Shown: piece by piece, positions 54,806-63,728 of the stretch
Layout of the letters: each line of letters begins with the position of its first letter
Position numbering within the stretch: the first letter of the stretch is position 1
Assembly: GCF_002217655.1 (NCBI RefSeq)
Contig: NZ_NEWK01000002.1
Location: 931,164-995,163, forward strand
DNA from: Geobacillus thermocatenulatus
Lineage (GTDB): Bacteria > Bacillota > Bacilli > Bacillales > Anoxybacillaceae
Direction: 5' to 3'
DNA length: 64,000 nucleotides
Position numbers and translations under genes: made by a program
Notes under the pieces: model-generated
Told to the model about the DNA's origin: nothing
The model's database searches: none
The model's input: the letters and a program-made list of their open reading frames with translations, nothing else

Positions 54806-56305
54806 ATGTATCGTTCATTCGTGCACCAGTTGTTGCGTCATTATGTTACCGGCTCAGCGATTGCGGTGATGGGCGTCGGCTCGACGTTAATGTTGACGAC
54901 GCTCGCCATCTCATGGGAAGAAGCGAAATGGCTGATTGGCATTTTGTTGTTCTCAGCCATGGTCATGGGAGCAGCCGAGTGGATCGTGTTTCGCCGTGAC
55001 TTGGCGCCGATTCGCCGTTTTTTTTCCGTCAAACAGCCGGACGAGGAATTGGCAGCCAAGGCGCTAGAACAAGCGCGCCGCTTGCCGCTATTGGCGGTGC
55101 GCCGCATTTTAGGCCCGCACTTGTTTGGGCTGTCGATTCCCGGCATGGGGCTGACGGCTTTATGCATCCACTACCGTGTGCTGTCCCTTCCCTATCGATA
55201 CATTTTGTACGCCTTTATCGGAGCCATTTTGATCGCGTCGCTCCATGCATTGATTGAATTTTTCTTGACAACGAAGGCGTGCCGGCCGCTGATGGCGCAT
55301 TTGCTTACGAAGGCTGGCGGAATTGATGAAAAACGCCCGCCGCTTCCGGTGCCGCTCAAAATGAAACTGCAGCTGACGGTCTTGTTCAGCAGCACGTTTC
55401 CTGTTCTCTTGTTCAGCTTAGCGACGGAAATCAAATGGTCGCTCGCCGGTCCGAGTGCATCCCACTGGTCGTATTGGCCCTGGGCAGCCGTGATTTTGTT
55501 GTTTTCGACCGCCTTCTCCGTTTTTTTGACCCGCTTGTTGGTCGATGAGATCAATGAGCCGGTCAGTGTGCTGTTAAGTCATATGAAACGGGCGGAAAAC
55601 GAAATGTATGAGCTGATCGCTCACAATGTCTATACGGACGAATTTGCGTATTTGCTTCGCGGATTCAATCATATGATCGATGCTGTGCATCGGCGTGATC
55701 GAACGAACAAAGAACTGCTCAACAGTTTCATCACTGTCTTGACAGCGGCGCTTGACGCCCGCGATCCTTATACAGCTGGGCACTCCCAGCGCGTAGCCCG
55801 CTACGCGCTGACAATCGGCAAGCAGCTTTCTCTGCCGAATGAACAGCTTGATGCCTTGTATCGTTCCGCTCTGCTGCATGATATCGGAAAGATCGGCGTT
55901 CCGGACGCCATTTTGCTGAAAGACGGAAAATTAAGCGATGACGAATTTGCTTGGATCAAAAAACACCCTGCCCTTGGGGAGGCCATTTTGCGGGAAGTCA
56001 GGCCGATCGAACCAATCGAACCGCTTCTAGCCGGCATACGCTCCCATCACGAACGCATCGATGGCAAGGGATACCCAGATGGTTTAACAGGCAATGACAT
56101 TCCGTTGTTTGGCAAAATCATCGCCGTGGCCGATGCATTTGATGCCATGACTTCGGATCGTCCGTACCGTAAAGGCATGGATATTCGTCAAGCGGCAGAC
56201 ATCTTGAGAAAAGGAAAAGGAACGCAGTGGGACAGCGAACTCGTCGACCTTTTTTTGAAACACTTACAAGAGGAGAAGCTGTTGTCCACCTCAGCGGCAT
56301 CTTGA
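54806..56305 (+). CDS. Membrane-bound HD-GYP domain phosphohydrolase
   Basis: A 499-residue protein with about six hydrophobic segments in two groups (residues 15-60 and 110-250), a HAMP-like stretch (NEPVSVLLSHMKRAENEM), and a C-terminal HD-GYP domain: GHSQRVARYA, LLHDIGKIGVP, HHERIDGKGYPDGL, VADAFDAMTSDRPYRKG. Such domains degrade cyclic di-GMP or related messengers. Single gene with its own promoter and terminator. Confidence 0.93.
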   Translation: MYRSFVHQLLRHYVTGSAIAVMGVGSTLMLTTLAISWEEAKWLIGILLFSAMVMGAAEWIVFRRDLAPIRRFFSVKQPDEELAAKALEQARRLPLLAVRRILGPHLFGLSIPGMGLTALCIHYRVLSLPYRYILYAFIGAILIASLHALIEFFLTTKACRPLMAHLLTKAGGIDEKRPPLPVPLKMKLQLTVLFSSTFPVLLFSLATEIKWSLAGPSASHWSYWPWAAVILLFSTAFSVFLTRLLVDEINEPVSVLLSHMKRAENEMYELIAHNVYTDEFAYLLRGFNHMIDAVHRRDRTNKELLNSFITVLTAALDARDPYTAGHSQRVARYALTIGKQLSLPNEQLDALYRSALLHDIGKIGVPDAILLKDGKLSDDEFAWIKKHPALGEAILREVRPIEPIEPLLAGIRSHHERIDGKGYPDGLTGNDIPLFGKIIAVADAFDAMTSDRPYRKGMDIRQAADILRKGKGTQWDSELVDLFLKHLQEEKLLSTSAAS

Positions 56306-56307
56306 AC

Positions 56308-56338
56308 CGCCCGCCGAGCTTTGAAGGCTTGGCGGGCT
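56308..56338. terminator. Bidirectional terminator
   Basis: CCCGCC.AGC pairs with GCT.GGCGGG between converging genes; weak T tract. Confidence 0.55.
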
Positions 56339-56343
56339 GATTG

Positions 56344-57522
56344 CTATGGCGTTGAAACTGACGGCCGCTCCTGAACAAACGACAGCGCCTGCTCAAAATC
56401 GGCGATCAAATCGTTCACATCCTCCAGCCCGACGCTCAGCCGCAGCAAGCCGTCGGTGATGCCGCGGCGAAGCCGCTCTTCTTTTGGCATGGCCGCGTGC
56501 GACATTTTCGCTGGGTGCGATAAAATTGACTCGACCGCCCCAAGGCTGACAGCAAACACCGGCAGACGGACGTTTCGGACGAACGTCCGGGCCGATTCTT
56601 CATCGGCAAGGCGGAACGACAAGACGGCGCCAAACCCGGCCGCTTGCTGGCACTGGATGTCATGGCCTGGGTGGTGCGAAAGCCCCGGATAATACACTTT
56701 TTCAACCTTTGGGTGACAATCCAAATATTGGGCGATGGCAGCCGCTGATTCAGATGACTGCTTCAGCCGGACGTGGAGCGTTTTTAATCCGCGCAGCACA
56801 AGCCACGCATCTTGGACGCCAAGGACGGCGCCAAACGCGTTTTGCAGTTTGTACAATTTTTTTCCCAATTCTTCATCTTTCACCACCGCCAATCCTGCGA
56901 CGACGTCGCTATGGCCGGCTAAAAATTTCGTGGCGCTGTGAAGGACAATATCGACGCCAAGGTCAAGCGGACGCTGCAGCGCCGGGGTCATAAACGTATT
57001 GTCAAGGAACGTCAGGCAGCCGTGCGCTTTCGCCAGCTTGACGACCTCTTGAATGTCAGTCACCTTGAGAAGCGGATTGGACGGCGTTTCTATATAAATG
57101 ACTTTCGTGTTCGGCTGGATGTTTTCCGCCACCGCGTTTAAATCCGTCATATCGACAAACGTATGTTCAATGCCAAAGCGCCCGAGCACCTCCGTAATCA
57201 TCCGGTATGTGCCGCCGTAGACGTCTTCCGTCACAAGCACATGATCTCCTTTGGACAAAAGCAAAAACGCCGTCGAAATGGCCGCCATGCCGGAGGCGAA
57301 GGCGAATCCGCGCACGCCGCCTTCTAACGCCGCGATCGTTTCCTCGAGCGCCTCGCGCGTCGGGTTGCCAGAGCGGCTGTAGTCGTATTTTCCGAACGAG
57401 TCGAAATCGAACTGATGGAACGTGGAAGCGTGCTGGATCGGCACGCTCACCGCCCCCGTGTGGCGATCGACTTTCCATTCGTTATGGAGCAGTTTCGTTG
57501 AAAACGACCATTCCCGTTCCAT
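56344..57522 (-). CDS. metC: Cystathionine beta-lyase (trans-sulfuration PLP enzyme)
   Basis: A 392-residue Cys/Met-metabolism PLP enzyme; the cofactor lysine is in VLHSATKFLAGHSD and the phosphate site in YSRSGNPTREALEE. As second gene after metI in an S-box operon, matching B. subtilis metI-metC, it should convert cystathionine to homocysteine. It starts only 3 bases after the metI stop. Confidence 0.92.
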   Translation of the reverse strand: MEREWSFSTKLLHNEWKVDRHTGAVSVPIQHASTFHQFDFDSFGKYDYSRSGNPTREALEETIAALEGGVRGFAFASGMAAISTAFLLLSKGDHVLVTEDVYGGTYRMITEVLGRFGIEHTFVDMTDLNAVAENIQPNTKVIYIETPSNPLLKVTDIQEVVKLAKAHGCLTFLDNTFMTPALQRPLDLGVDIVLHSATKFLAGHSDVVAGLAVVKDEELGKKLYKLQNAFGAVLGVQDAWLVLRGLKTLHVRLKQSSESAAAIAQYLDCHPKVEKVYYPGLSHHPGHDIQCQQAAGFGAVLSFRLADEESARTFVRNVRLPVFAVSLGAVESILSHPAKMSHAAMPKEERLRRGITDGLLRLSVGLEDVNDLIADFEQALSFVQERPSVSTP

Positions 57523-57525
57523 CGC

Positions 57526-58629
57526 TCACACCTCTTTCATGTTTTTGAACGCCTGCGCCAGATCGGCGATTAAATCATCCGCATGTTCGATGCCGACCGA
57601 GAAACGGAGCAGTCGGTTGCAGACGCCGTTGCGGATGCGGATTTCCTCAGGAATGTCCGCGTGCGTTTGCGTCGCCGGGTATGTGATGAAGCTTTCGACT
57701 CCGCCTAAGCTTTCCGCGAACGTAATGAGGCGCAAGCTTTTTAAAAACCCATTCACCCACTTTTCATCGTCAATTCGAAATGACAGCATTCCACCCCTTC
57801 CTGGATACAACACATCCGTGACATCCTCATGTTCGCGCAAAAACGCGCTGATGCGCTTGGCGTTTTCTTCATGCTGGCGCATCCTTAGGGCCAGCGTTTT
57901 CATCCCGCGAATCAATAGCCACGAATCAAACGGCGACAACACCGCGCCGATGGCGTTATGGTACTCGGCCAACCGTTGACAGAGCTCCTCGCCTTTGGCG
58001 ACGACAAGGCCAGCCAAGACGTCGTTATGGCCGCCTAAATACTTCGTCGCGCTGTGGATGACAATATCGGCGCCTTGTTCGATTGGGCGCTGGAGCACCG
58101 GTGTATAGAACGTATTGTCGACAATCAACAACAGCCCGTGCCGTTTGGCGAGTTCGGAGACGGCGGCAATATCCGTCTCCTGCATCAGCGGGTTCGTCGG
58201 CGTTTCCAAGAAAATGGCTTTCGTTTTTTCCGTTATGGTTTCTTCCACTGCATCGAGGTCAGCAAAGTCAACGTAATGAAACCCAAGACCGTACTTGCGC
58301 CAGCCGCGCTCAAACAGGCGGTACGTCCCGCCGTAAAGGTCGGCCGATACGAGAAACTCGTCTCCGCTCTGAAACAAGGCGAGCACCGTCTGAATGGCGG
58401 CCATGCCGGAGCTGAACGCATAGCCTTGGTCGCCGCCTTCGAGTTTGGCGATCGCTTCTTCGACGATTTTGCGCGTCGGGTTGCCGGTGCGGATGTAGTC
58501 AAACCCGGTCGACTCCCCGATGCCGGCATGGCGATAGGCCGTGGAAAAATAAACCGGCGGGTTGACCGTCCCCGTCACCGTTTCGCTCCGGTTGCCAATT
58601 TGCGCTAACAACGTCTCCAGTTTCTCCAT
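57526..58629 (-). CDS. metI: Cystathionine gamma-synthase / O-acetylhomoserine thiolyase
   Basis: A 367-residue PLP enzyme of the same family as MetC (lysine in VIHSATKYLGGHND; YIRTGNPTRKIVEE). First gene after the S-box at 58831-58937. Expected to condense an acylated homoserine with cysteine (or sulfide). The order and regulation are those of B. subtilis metI-metC. Confidence 0.92.
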   Translation of the reverse strand: MEKLETLLAQIGNRSETVTGTVNPPVYFSTAYRHAGIGESTGFDYIRTGNPTRKIVEEAIAKLEGGDQGYAFSSGMAAIQTVLALFQSGDEFLVSADLYGGTYRLFERGWRKYGLGFHYVDFADLDAVEETITEKTKAIFLETPTNPLMQETDIAAVSELAKRHGLLLIVDNTFYTPVLQRPIEQGADIVIHSATKYLGGHNDVLAGLVVAKGEELCQRLAEYHNAIGAVLSPFDSWLLIRGMKTLALRMRQHEENAKRISAFLREHEDVTDVLYPGRGGMLSFRIDDEKWVNGFLKSLRLITFAESLGGVESFITYPATQTHADIPEEIRIRNGVCNRLLRFSVGIEHADDLIADLAQAFKNMKEV

Positions 58630-58774
58630 CTCATCTCTCTCCTTCTGCTGAAAATTCCATCATGGATCAACGGCCGACCACTTAACGCCCAACGAAACGG
58701 CGCTGTGGGTCAGGCAGCGGCCAAGCGCCTTGATCCTCGACGCCTCTCGGTTGAGGGAGCGGCCGCTTGAGTAA

Positions 58775-58806
58775 ATAAAAAAAGTCTTCTAAGAAGAAGA
58801 CTTTTC
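58775..58806 (-). terminator. S-box terminator before metI
   Basis: AAGTCTTCT pairs with AGAAGACTT, followed on the minus strand by TTTTTATTT. Confidence 0.9.
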
Positions 58807-58830
58807 CATACGCACATGGTCATGCTTCTT

Positions 58831-58937
58831 CTTATCTGCCGAATTGAATGCTCAATTCGCTGGATTTAGCACCTGGCCGCCGGGCGGCTGGTTGCTGAAG
58901 CTTCATTGGGCCAGTTCCCTCCGCTTCTCTTGATAAG
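58831..58937 (-). promoter_or_regulatory. SAM-I riboswitch (S-box) controlling metI-metC
   Basis: Closing stem CTTATC/GATAAG; internal AGAGAAGCGGAGGGA, TGGCCCAATGAAGCTTC, AACC and GGTGCTAAATCC read on the minus strand. Third S-box of the window. Confidence 0.94.
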
Positions 58938-59126
58938 AATGAGACGCGTATTCAATTTTTCTAATTTTAATAAAAAATGTAGCGCATTCCCCCCGTTTTT
59001 GCAAGCCATTTTTTTGTGAATGGCACGATTCGGCAAATTCGCAAAAAATTCGAGCCCTTCGTTAACATCTTTTGGCGCAAATATGTTACAATAACAGATG
59101 AACTTACGCTTTCATGGAGGATGGTC

Positions 59127-59855
59127 ATGGCGACAGCAACAGGAACGATGCGCGACTGCAAGTTGTACAGCGGAGAGCTGCAAGAAGAAATCGAACTGCT
59201 CGTCTACTTGCCAAGCAATTTTTCGCCGCTTTACAAATATTCTTTATTAATCGCGCAAGACGGCAAAGATTATTTTATGTATGGAAAAATGAAAACCGTC
59301 ATCGAAACGCTGATGGCAGAAGGAACAATCGACCGGACGATCGTCGTCGGCATCCCGTATCGGAACGTCAACGACCGCTACGAGAAATACCACCCGGAAG
59401 GCCGAAAGCACGAAGCATACCTTCGTTTTTTAGCCCATGAACTCGTCCCGTTTTTGGACCGCGAACTGCCGACATACCAAATGGGCAAAGGCCGGGCGCT
59501 GATCGGCGATTCGCTCGGCGGAACGGTGTCGCTTCTAGCCGGGTTGTTGTATCCGCATACATTTGGGAAAATCGCCATGCAGTCCCCCTATATCGATGAC
59601 TCGGCATTGGCGCGCATCCGCTCATTCCGCGATCCATCGCTCCTTTCGCTTTACCATTCTGTTGGCACAGAGGAAACAGCGGTGAAAACGACGGATGGCC
59701 ATGTGCGCGATTTTATCACCCCGAATCGAATGGCGCGGGACTTGTTTATGGAAAAACGGTTTGCTTATACGTACCATGAGTTCGAAGGCGGCCATGCGTG
59801 GACGTATTGGCAGCCGGATGTACCCCGGGCCGTAGCCGCTGTTTTATCGTTATAG
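59127..59855 (+). CDS. yjcH: Esterase family protein
   Basis: A 242-residue alpha/beta-hydrolase of the enterochelin-esterase/EstD type. Nucleophile in [12 protein letters not shown], catalytic His in [14 protein letters not shown] 59127 is 6 bases after GGAGG. Its place beside metI-metC and before yjcG-yjcF matches B. subtilis yjcH. Natural substrate unknown. Confidence 0.88.
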   Translation: MATATGTMRDCKLYSGELQEEIELLVYLPSNFSPLYKYSLLIAQDGKDYFMYGKMKTVIETLMAEGTIDRTIVVGIPYRNVNDRYEKYHPEGRKHEAYLRFLAHELVPFLDRELPTYQMGKGRALIGDSLGGTVSLLAGLLYPHTFGKIAMQSPYIDDSALARIRSFRDPSLLSLYHSVGTEETAVKTTDGHVRDFITPNRMARDLFMEKRFAYTYHEFEGGHAWTYWQPDVPRAVAAVLSL

Positions 59856-59953
59856 GACAAAACGGAGCAACTTCAAAGATGTCGAAGCCGCCGCATCCAT
59901 TCCGTGCGTTTCCTGCGCGTGGAAAAAGAACTGGTTCAAGGAGGGAAAACAAA

Positions 59954-60474
59954 ATGAAGTACGGCATTGTGATCTTTCCGCCAAAACGGATTCAGGACTT
60001 CGCCAACTCGTACCGGAAACGGTACGACAGCCATTACGCCCTCATCCCGCCGCATATTACGCTGAAATACCCATTTGAAGCGGATGAGGAGCAAATAAAA
60101 AAATGGCGAAAGAGTTGCGCCGCATTGCGGCGGAAACACCTCCCATTCCGATCAAAGTGACGAAATTCAGCTCGTTTTACCCGACAAGCAACATCATTTA
60201 TTTAAAAGTGGAGCCAAACGACGTGCTCGAGCGCCTTCATGAACAACTGCACAGCGGCTTGTTCGCCGGAAAGCCGGAGTTTGTGTTCGTGCCTCACATT
60301 ACGATCGGCCGCGATTTGCCGGGCGCAGAATATGCGGACGTCTACAGCCAGCTGAAGCTGCAAGAGGTGCACTTCGAGGAGATCGTCGACCGCTTCCATC
60401 TTCTCTATCAGCTGGAAAACGGCTCGTGGACCGTCTATGAAACGTTTATCGTCGGAGGAAAGGAAACGGTGTGA
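59954..60474 (+). pseudogene. yjcG: 2'-5' RNA ligase family protein YjcG, frameshifted
   Basis: First half [20 protein letters not shown] carries motif HITLKYPF; the second half, in the next frame, carries the second HxT motif HITIGRD and the family ending RFHLLYQLENGSWTVYETF. The break is in a 7-A run at 60097-60103; one more A joins them to about 173 residues, the normal YjcG length. The two HxT motifs are those of cyclic phosphodiesterase/RNA ligase enzymes. May be a sequencing error rather than a dead gene. Confidence 0.85.
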
Positions 60475-60475
60475 A

Positions 60476-60910
60476 ATGAACGTTGCGATTGGCACAACGC
60501 AAGATCGCGCTTTGTACGAAGACGCCTTGCGCGTCCGCCGGATTGTATTCATCGAAGAGCAAAACGTGCCGGAAGAAGAGGAAATCGACGCATTCGAGGA
60601 CGACTCGTTCCACCTCGTGTTGTATGATGACACAACCCCCATTGGCGCCGGGCGGCTCCGTTTCATTGACGAAGGCGTCGGCAAAATCGAGCGGATTTGC
60701 ATCCTGCCGTCCTACCGCGGCCGCGGCGCCGGACGGATGGTGATGGAAGCGATCGAACAGCTGGCGAAAACAAAAGGGGCGAAAACGGCGAAACTGAACG
60801 CCCAGACGCACGCGGAACCGTTTTACAAAAAGCTCGGCTACACGACCGTCTCCGGTGTCTTTATGGACGCTGGCATTCCACATGTCACGATGGTGAAATC
60901 GCTCGAATAA
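60476..60910 (+). CDS. yjcF: GNAT family acetyltransferase
   Basis: A 144-residue GNAT with RICILPSYRGRGAGRMVMEA (acyl-CoA loop) and AEPFYKKLGYTTVSGVFMDAGIPHV near the end, the ElaA/YjcF pattern. The ATG at 60476 overlaps the yjcG stop region (TGAAATG), so it is translated together with yjcG. Substrate unknown. Confidence 0.9.
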   Translation: MNVAIGTTQDRALYEDALRVRRIVFIEEQNVPEEEEIDAFEDDSFHLVLYDDTTPIGAGRLRFIDEGVGKIERICILPSYRGRGAGRMVMEAIEQLAKTKGAKTAKLNAQTHAEPFYKKLGYTTVSGVFMDAGIPHVTMVKSLE

Positions 60911-60996
60911 CCAGCTGATTGAACGTCCTTCGCCTACATGGCATCAAGTGCTGGGGGATCTGTAGACACCTTTTCTTTTGCTTAGGCAGAGAGGGC

Positions 60997-61030
60997 AAAA
61001 AAGGGAGCTGTGCACACGCAAGCTCCCTTT
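60997..61030 (-). terminator. Terminator of spoVIF
   Basis: AAAGGGAGCT pairs with AGCTCCCTTT; TTTTTT on the minus strand. Confidence 0.85.
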
Positions 61031-61033
61031 CGC

Positions 61034-61291
61034 TTATTTTTTGTTGTTCAGCATATTGGCAATGGTATTGAAATCAATTTGCTTGCCGTTATGGACGATG
61101 GCCTTGACGATTTGGTCTTCGAGCTCCTTTGGCACTTTTCGATTAGCGATTTGCGCCACCCGTTTCACGACTTGGCGCACCGTTTTTTCATCGCTGAAAT
61201 TGGCGTTTTGCAGCGAGTTGGCGAGCTCAAAGACATCTTTCATATTGACACCTGTTTTCTTTTCGATGTTTTTAAAAAATTGCTGATCCAT
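61034..61291 (-). CDS. spoVIF: Stage VI sporulation protein F
   Basis: An 85-residue mother-cell protein needed for spore coat assembly. Matches SpoVIF (YjcC): FFKNIEKKTGVNMKDVFELA, DEKTVRQVVKRVAQIAN and the tail LEDQIVKAIV. A SigK-type promoter lies just upstream, consistent with late sporulation expression. Confidence 0.92.
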   Translation of the reverse strand: MDQQFFKNIEKKTGVNMKDVFELANSLQNANFSDEKTVRQVVKRVAQIANRKVPKELEDQIVKAIVHNGKQIDFNTIANMLNNKK

Positions 61292-61315
61292 CGTTCCGCC
61301 TCCTTCTCCCTTCTA

Positions 61316-61342
61316 TATCGTATGATGCCACCGCCTCAGCGT
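61316..61342 (-). promoter_or_regulatory. SigK-type promoter of spoVIF
   Basis: CATACGATA (61324-61316) fits CATANNNTA exactly, with AC at 61342-61341, 16 bases away. Confidence 0.78.
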
Positions 61343-61415
61343 GCATCAATATGGAAAGAAAAATACGAGCCGCTCCGTGGCGCCGAAACGGCCCGTATCC
61401 CATTCGCTTTTTCCG

Positions 61416-61547
61416 TTAGGCGACAAATGCCGCGCCGACAATAATCAACAAAATGAACAACACGACAATCAGCACAAAGCCACCGCCATAGCCACCGCCA
61501 TAGCCGTAGCCGTAGTACGGAAATCCATAGCCGCAGAAGCCCATCAT
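61416..61547 (-). CDS. YjcZ-like small sporulation protein
   Basis: A 43-residue Gly/Tyr-rich protein: MMGFCGYGFPYYGYGYGGGY then a single hydrophobic helix FVLIVVLFILLIIVGAAFVA. This glycine-tyrosine head plus membrane tail is the YjcZ family. AAGGAGGTG precedes the start. It lies next to spoVIF, in keeping with a spore role. Confidence 0.85.
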   Translation of the reverse strand: MMGFCGYGFPYYGYGYGGGYGGGFVLIVVLFILLIIVGAAFVA

Positions 61548-61620
61548 GATGCACCTCCTTCTTTGTTTACTGTATCGTATTCATCCGCGCATCGAGACGT
61601 ATGGGCGCAAGGGCATTTTG

Positions 61621-61857
61621 TCATCCAAATCGGCGGAACAGCTCGGCAAATTCCCGCTCCTTCTTCGCAAACCATTGCTCGATGTAGTCCAAGTTGCCTT
61701 GCACACTTTTTAAAAATCCATTGTTCAATTTTTCGATTTCTTGCAGCTGTTTGTTAAAGTCCTTTCCCCATTGTTCAAACAGGCGGATGAACGTTTCATG
61801 CCCTTCTTTGCGCGACGCAACCCAATTTTCGAGCGCTTTTTCCAACTCTTTGCTCAC
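61621..61857 (-). CDS. Small coiled-coil protein of unknown function
   Basis: A 78-residue all-helical protein starting VSKELEKALENWVASRKEG with heptad-like spacing. GTG start at 61857 is preceded by AAAGGAGGGG; the longer open frame upstream overlaps the divergent thioredoxin gene and is not used. Phasin-like in appearance, but no family is certain. Confidence 0.68.
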   Translation of the reverse strand: MSKELEKALENWVASRKEGHETFIRLFEQWGKDFNKQLQEIEKLNNGFLKSVQGNLDYIEQWFAKKEREFAELFRRFG

Positions 61858-61985
61858 ACTTTCCCCTCCTTTCTTACTGTTGTATGCAAAAACGACTGCC
61901 CGAGGTGAAGGCGTCCCCGTTCTTTTTTTGCCTTGCCATATGGTAAAGTAAAGATGAACGGCAACATGAAAGGGAGGGAACGAAT

Positions 61986-62306
61986 GTGAGACAAATTGAA
62001 ACAGTTGAGCAATTCGAGGCGGCCATTTCCGGCGATAAGCCAGCAATTATGAAGTTTTACACAACTTGGTGTCCAGACTGCGTGCGCCTCAATATGTTCA
62101 TCGATGACATCGTTCGCGACTATGGACAATATGATTGGTTTGAAATCGACCGTGACCAGTTTCCGGAACTTGGCGAGAAATACCAGGTACTTGGCATCCC
62201 GAGCCTGTTGGTCTTCCGCAAAGGAGAAAAAATGGCTCATCTGCACAGCGCTGACGCCAAAACGCCGGAAGAGGTGCGCGCCTTTTTGCAGTCTCTGCCA
62301 GAGTAA
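61986..62306 (+). CDS. Thioredoxin-like protein
   Basis: A 106-residue thioredoxin fold with redox motif WCPDC and cis-proline GIPSLLVF. The start is a GTG at 61986 with GGGAGG 7 bases upstream. WCPDC differs from the WCGPC of TrxA, so it is a YtpP/YdbP-type variant with unknown partners. Divergent from the coiled-coil gene. Confidence 0.9.
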   Translation: MRQIETVEQFEAAISGDKPAIMKFYTTWCPDCVRLNMFIDDIVRDYGQYDWFEIDRDQFPELGEKYQVLGIPSLLVFRKGEKMAHLHSADAKTPEEVRAFLQSLPE

Positions 62307-62348
62307 GGCGGGCCGGCGCCCTTGCGTCGCCAGAGAAGAAGGGCAACA

Positions 62349-62391
62349 AAAAGAGGCTGTCCGAGAAGGAAGTTTTCCTTCCCGGACAGCC
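62349..62391 (-). terminator. Terminator of the SpoVA-type operon
   Basis: GGCTGTCC.GAAGGAA pairs with TTCCTTC.GGACAGCC; CTCTTTTTG follows on the minus strand. Confidence 0.85.
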
Positions 62392-62445
62392 ATGCGAATG
62401 AACAGACAGCTCCTTATGGATCGACGATTGTGGAAACGGAAGCTG

Positions 62446-62616
62446 TCAATATTCGATTTCGTCGTAGTCTTTCGGCTGGCGCGTCAGCTGCGGGCTGTCA
62501 AACATGAATTCAATCGAGATTTCCTCATCGGTCGTCCGCGTTTGCTCGGAGCGCCCATTTCGTTTCAATTGGATTTGAATTTCCTCATCCGTCGTTTTTG
62601 TCCGTTTCTCTTTCAT
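62446..62616 (-). CDS. Small protein with an internal repeat, end of the SpoVA-type operon
   Basis: A 56-residue hydrophilic protein with the repeat TKTTDEEIQIQ / TRTTDEEISIE and a tyrosine/acidic tail. AGGAGG is 9 bases before the ATG at 62616; the ribosome site overlaps the yetF end. No family recognised, but position suggests a sporulation role. Confidence 0.65.
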   Translation of the reverse strand: MKEKRTKTTDEEIQIQLKRNGRSEQTRTTDEEISIEFMFDSPQLTRQPKDYDEIEY

Positions 62617-62636
62617 CGTCTTTTCCTCCTGTGTCA

Positions 62637-63497
62637 TCAGTTTCGCAAGAGCGGTTCGACTTTTTGCACAAGCTCCGCCATTTTTGCGGCGTTTCGTTCA
62701 TACAGCGCCTTCGCCTCTTCAGAGTTCGTCTGCAGTGCATACAACTCCAAATCAGCCTGCACTTTTTTCATCGCGGCCAAGAGCAGCTTTTTCTCCTGTG
62801 GCTCGGCAATTTGGATCTTATCATCGTACAAATCGATCGTCAGCTGTCCGTATGAATCGACTTGGGCGAGAAACACATTTTCAATCGCCACTCCTTGTTT
62901 GTCAAGCTGTTCCTTCAGCCAGCCGCGGCCAAGCCCCATCACAGCGAGCGGCTCATCCAAAATCATGCCGTCCATGATGACCGTTTGCGGCTCTTTTTCC
63001 CGCGGCGGGTTTGGGAACACGTCGCCGACGGTGAGCGGCTGCTTTTCCCGCTTCAGCAACACGTTCAAGTCGCCGTTCGGCTCAAGCACCGCAAACTCGA
63101 CGTCGGCGACACGAAACACATCTTTTTTGCGCAGCTGTTCGAGCAGCTCGTCAACCGTATATTTCTCCCGTTTCAAATTTTCCTCTAAAATTTTGCCGTT
63201 TTTAATAAAAACCGTGGAGTTGCCCTCGACAAAATCGCGAAATTTCTTGTTGCGCAGCGAGAGTCGAGCGACAGCCACTGGAAACAGCGACCAAATCAAA
63301 ATGCTGGTGATGCCTTCTTGCAGCGAAATTCCTAAGTCGACCGACATCGTTCCAGCGATATCGCCGACGGTAATGCCGACGATGTATTCAAAAAACGACA
63401 ATTTTGATAATTGCTTTTTGCCGAGAATGCGGGTGATCACAAACAACCCGATTAAAATGCAAATCGAACGAATGGCGGTTTCTAACCATATAGGCAT
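62637..63497 (-). CDS. DUF421 membrane protein, YetF type
   Basis: A 286-residue protein with three N-terminal membrane segments (within residues 5-80) and two cytoplasmic alpha/beta units (RKKDVFRVADVEFAVLEPNG is part of one). Members of this type are found in SpoVA operons and affect spore germination or heat resistance. It follows DUF1657 by 12 bases. Confidence 0.9.
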   Translation of the reverse strand: MPIWLETAIRSICILIGLFVITRILGKKQLSKLSFFEYIVGITVGDIAGTMSVDLGISLQEGITSILIWSLFPVAVARLSLRNKKFRDFVEGNSTVFIKNGKILEENLKREKYTVDELLEQLRKKDVFRVADVEFAVLEPNGDLNVLLKREKQPLTVGDVFPNPPREKEPQTVIMDGMILDEPLAVMGLGRGWLKEQLDKQGVAIENVFLAQVDSYGQLTIDLYDDKIQIAEPQEKKLLLAAMKKVQADLELYALQTNSEEAKALYERNAAKMAELVQKVEPLLRN

Positions 63498-63509
63498 CGA
63501 TCATGCTCC

Positions 63510-63716
63510 TTACTTTCCGTGATATTGCGGCTCTTCGAACTCGAGCCGGCCGATCCGGTCTTTGATGTCCGCGATGATCTCCTCTGTCGCAAGCATCGCT
63601 TCATGAAACGTCCGCTGCGCCGTTTCATCTTGAGAAGTGAGCGCCAGCTGTTGCAGCCCAGCGTGAATGCCTTTTAAGCTCGCCAACGTTTGTTTCACCT
63701 GTGAAACAACGGTCAT
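63510..63716 (-). CDS. DUF1657 protein
   Basis: A 68-residue helical protein (QVKQTLASLKGIHAGLQQLA) of the DUF1657 family, which is encoded beside spoVA and yetF genes in Bacillaceae. AGGAGGG precedes the ATG; 12-base spacing from the spoVAE stop. Confidence 0.9.
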   Translation of the reverse strand: MTVVSQVKQTLASLKGIHAGLQQLALTSQDETAQRTFHEAMLATEEIIADIKDRIGRLEFEEPQYHGK

Positions 63717-63728
63717 GGAAGATCCCTC

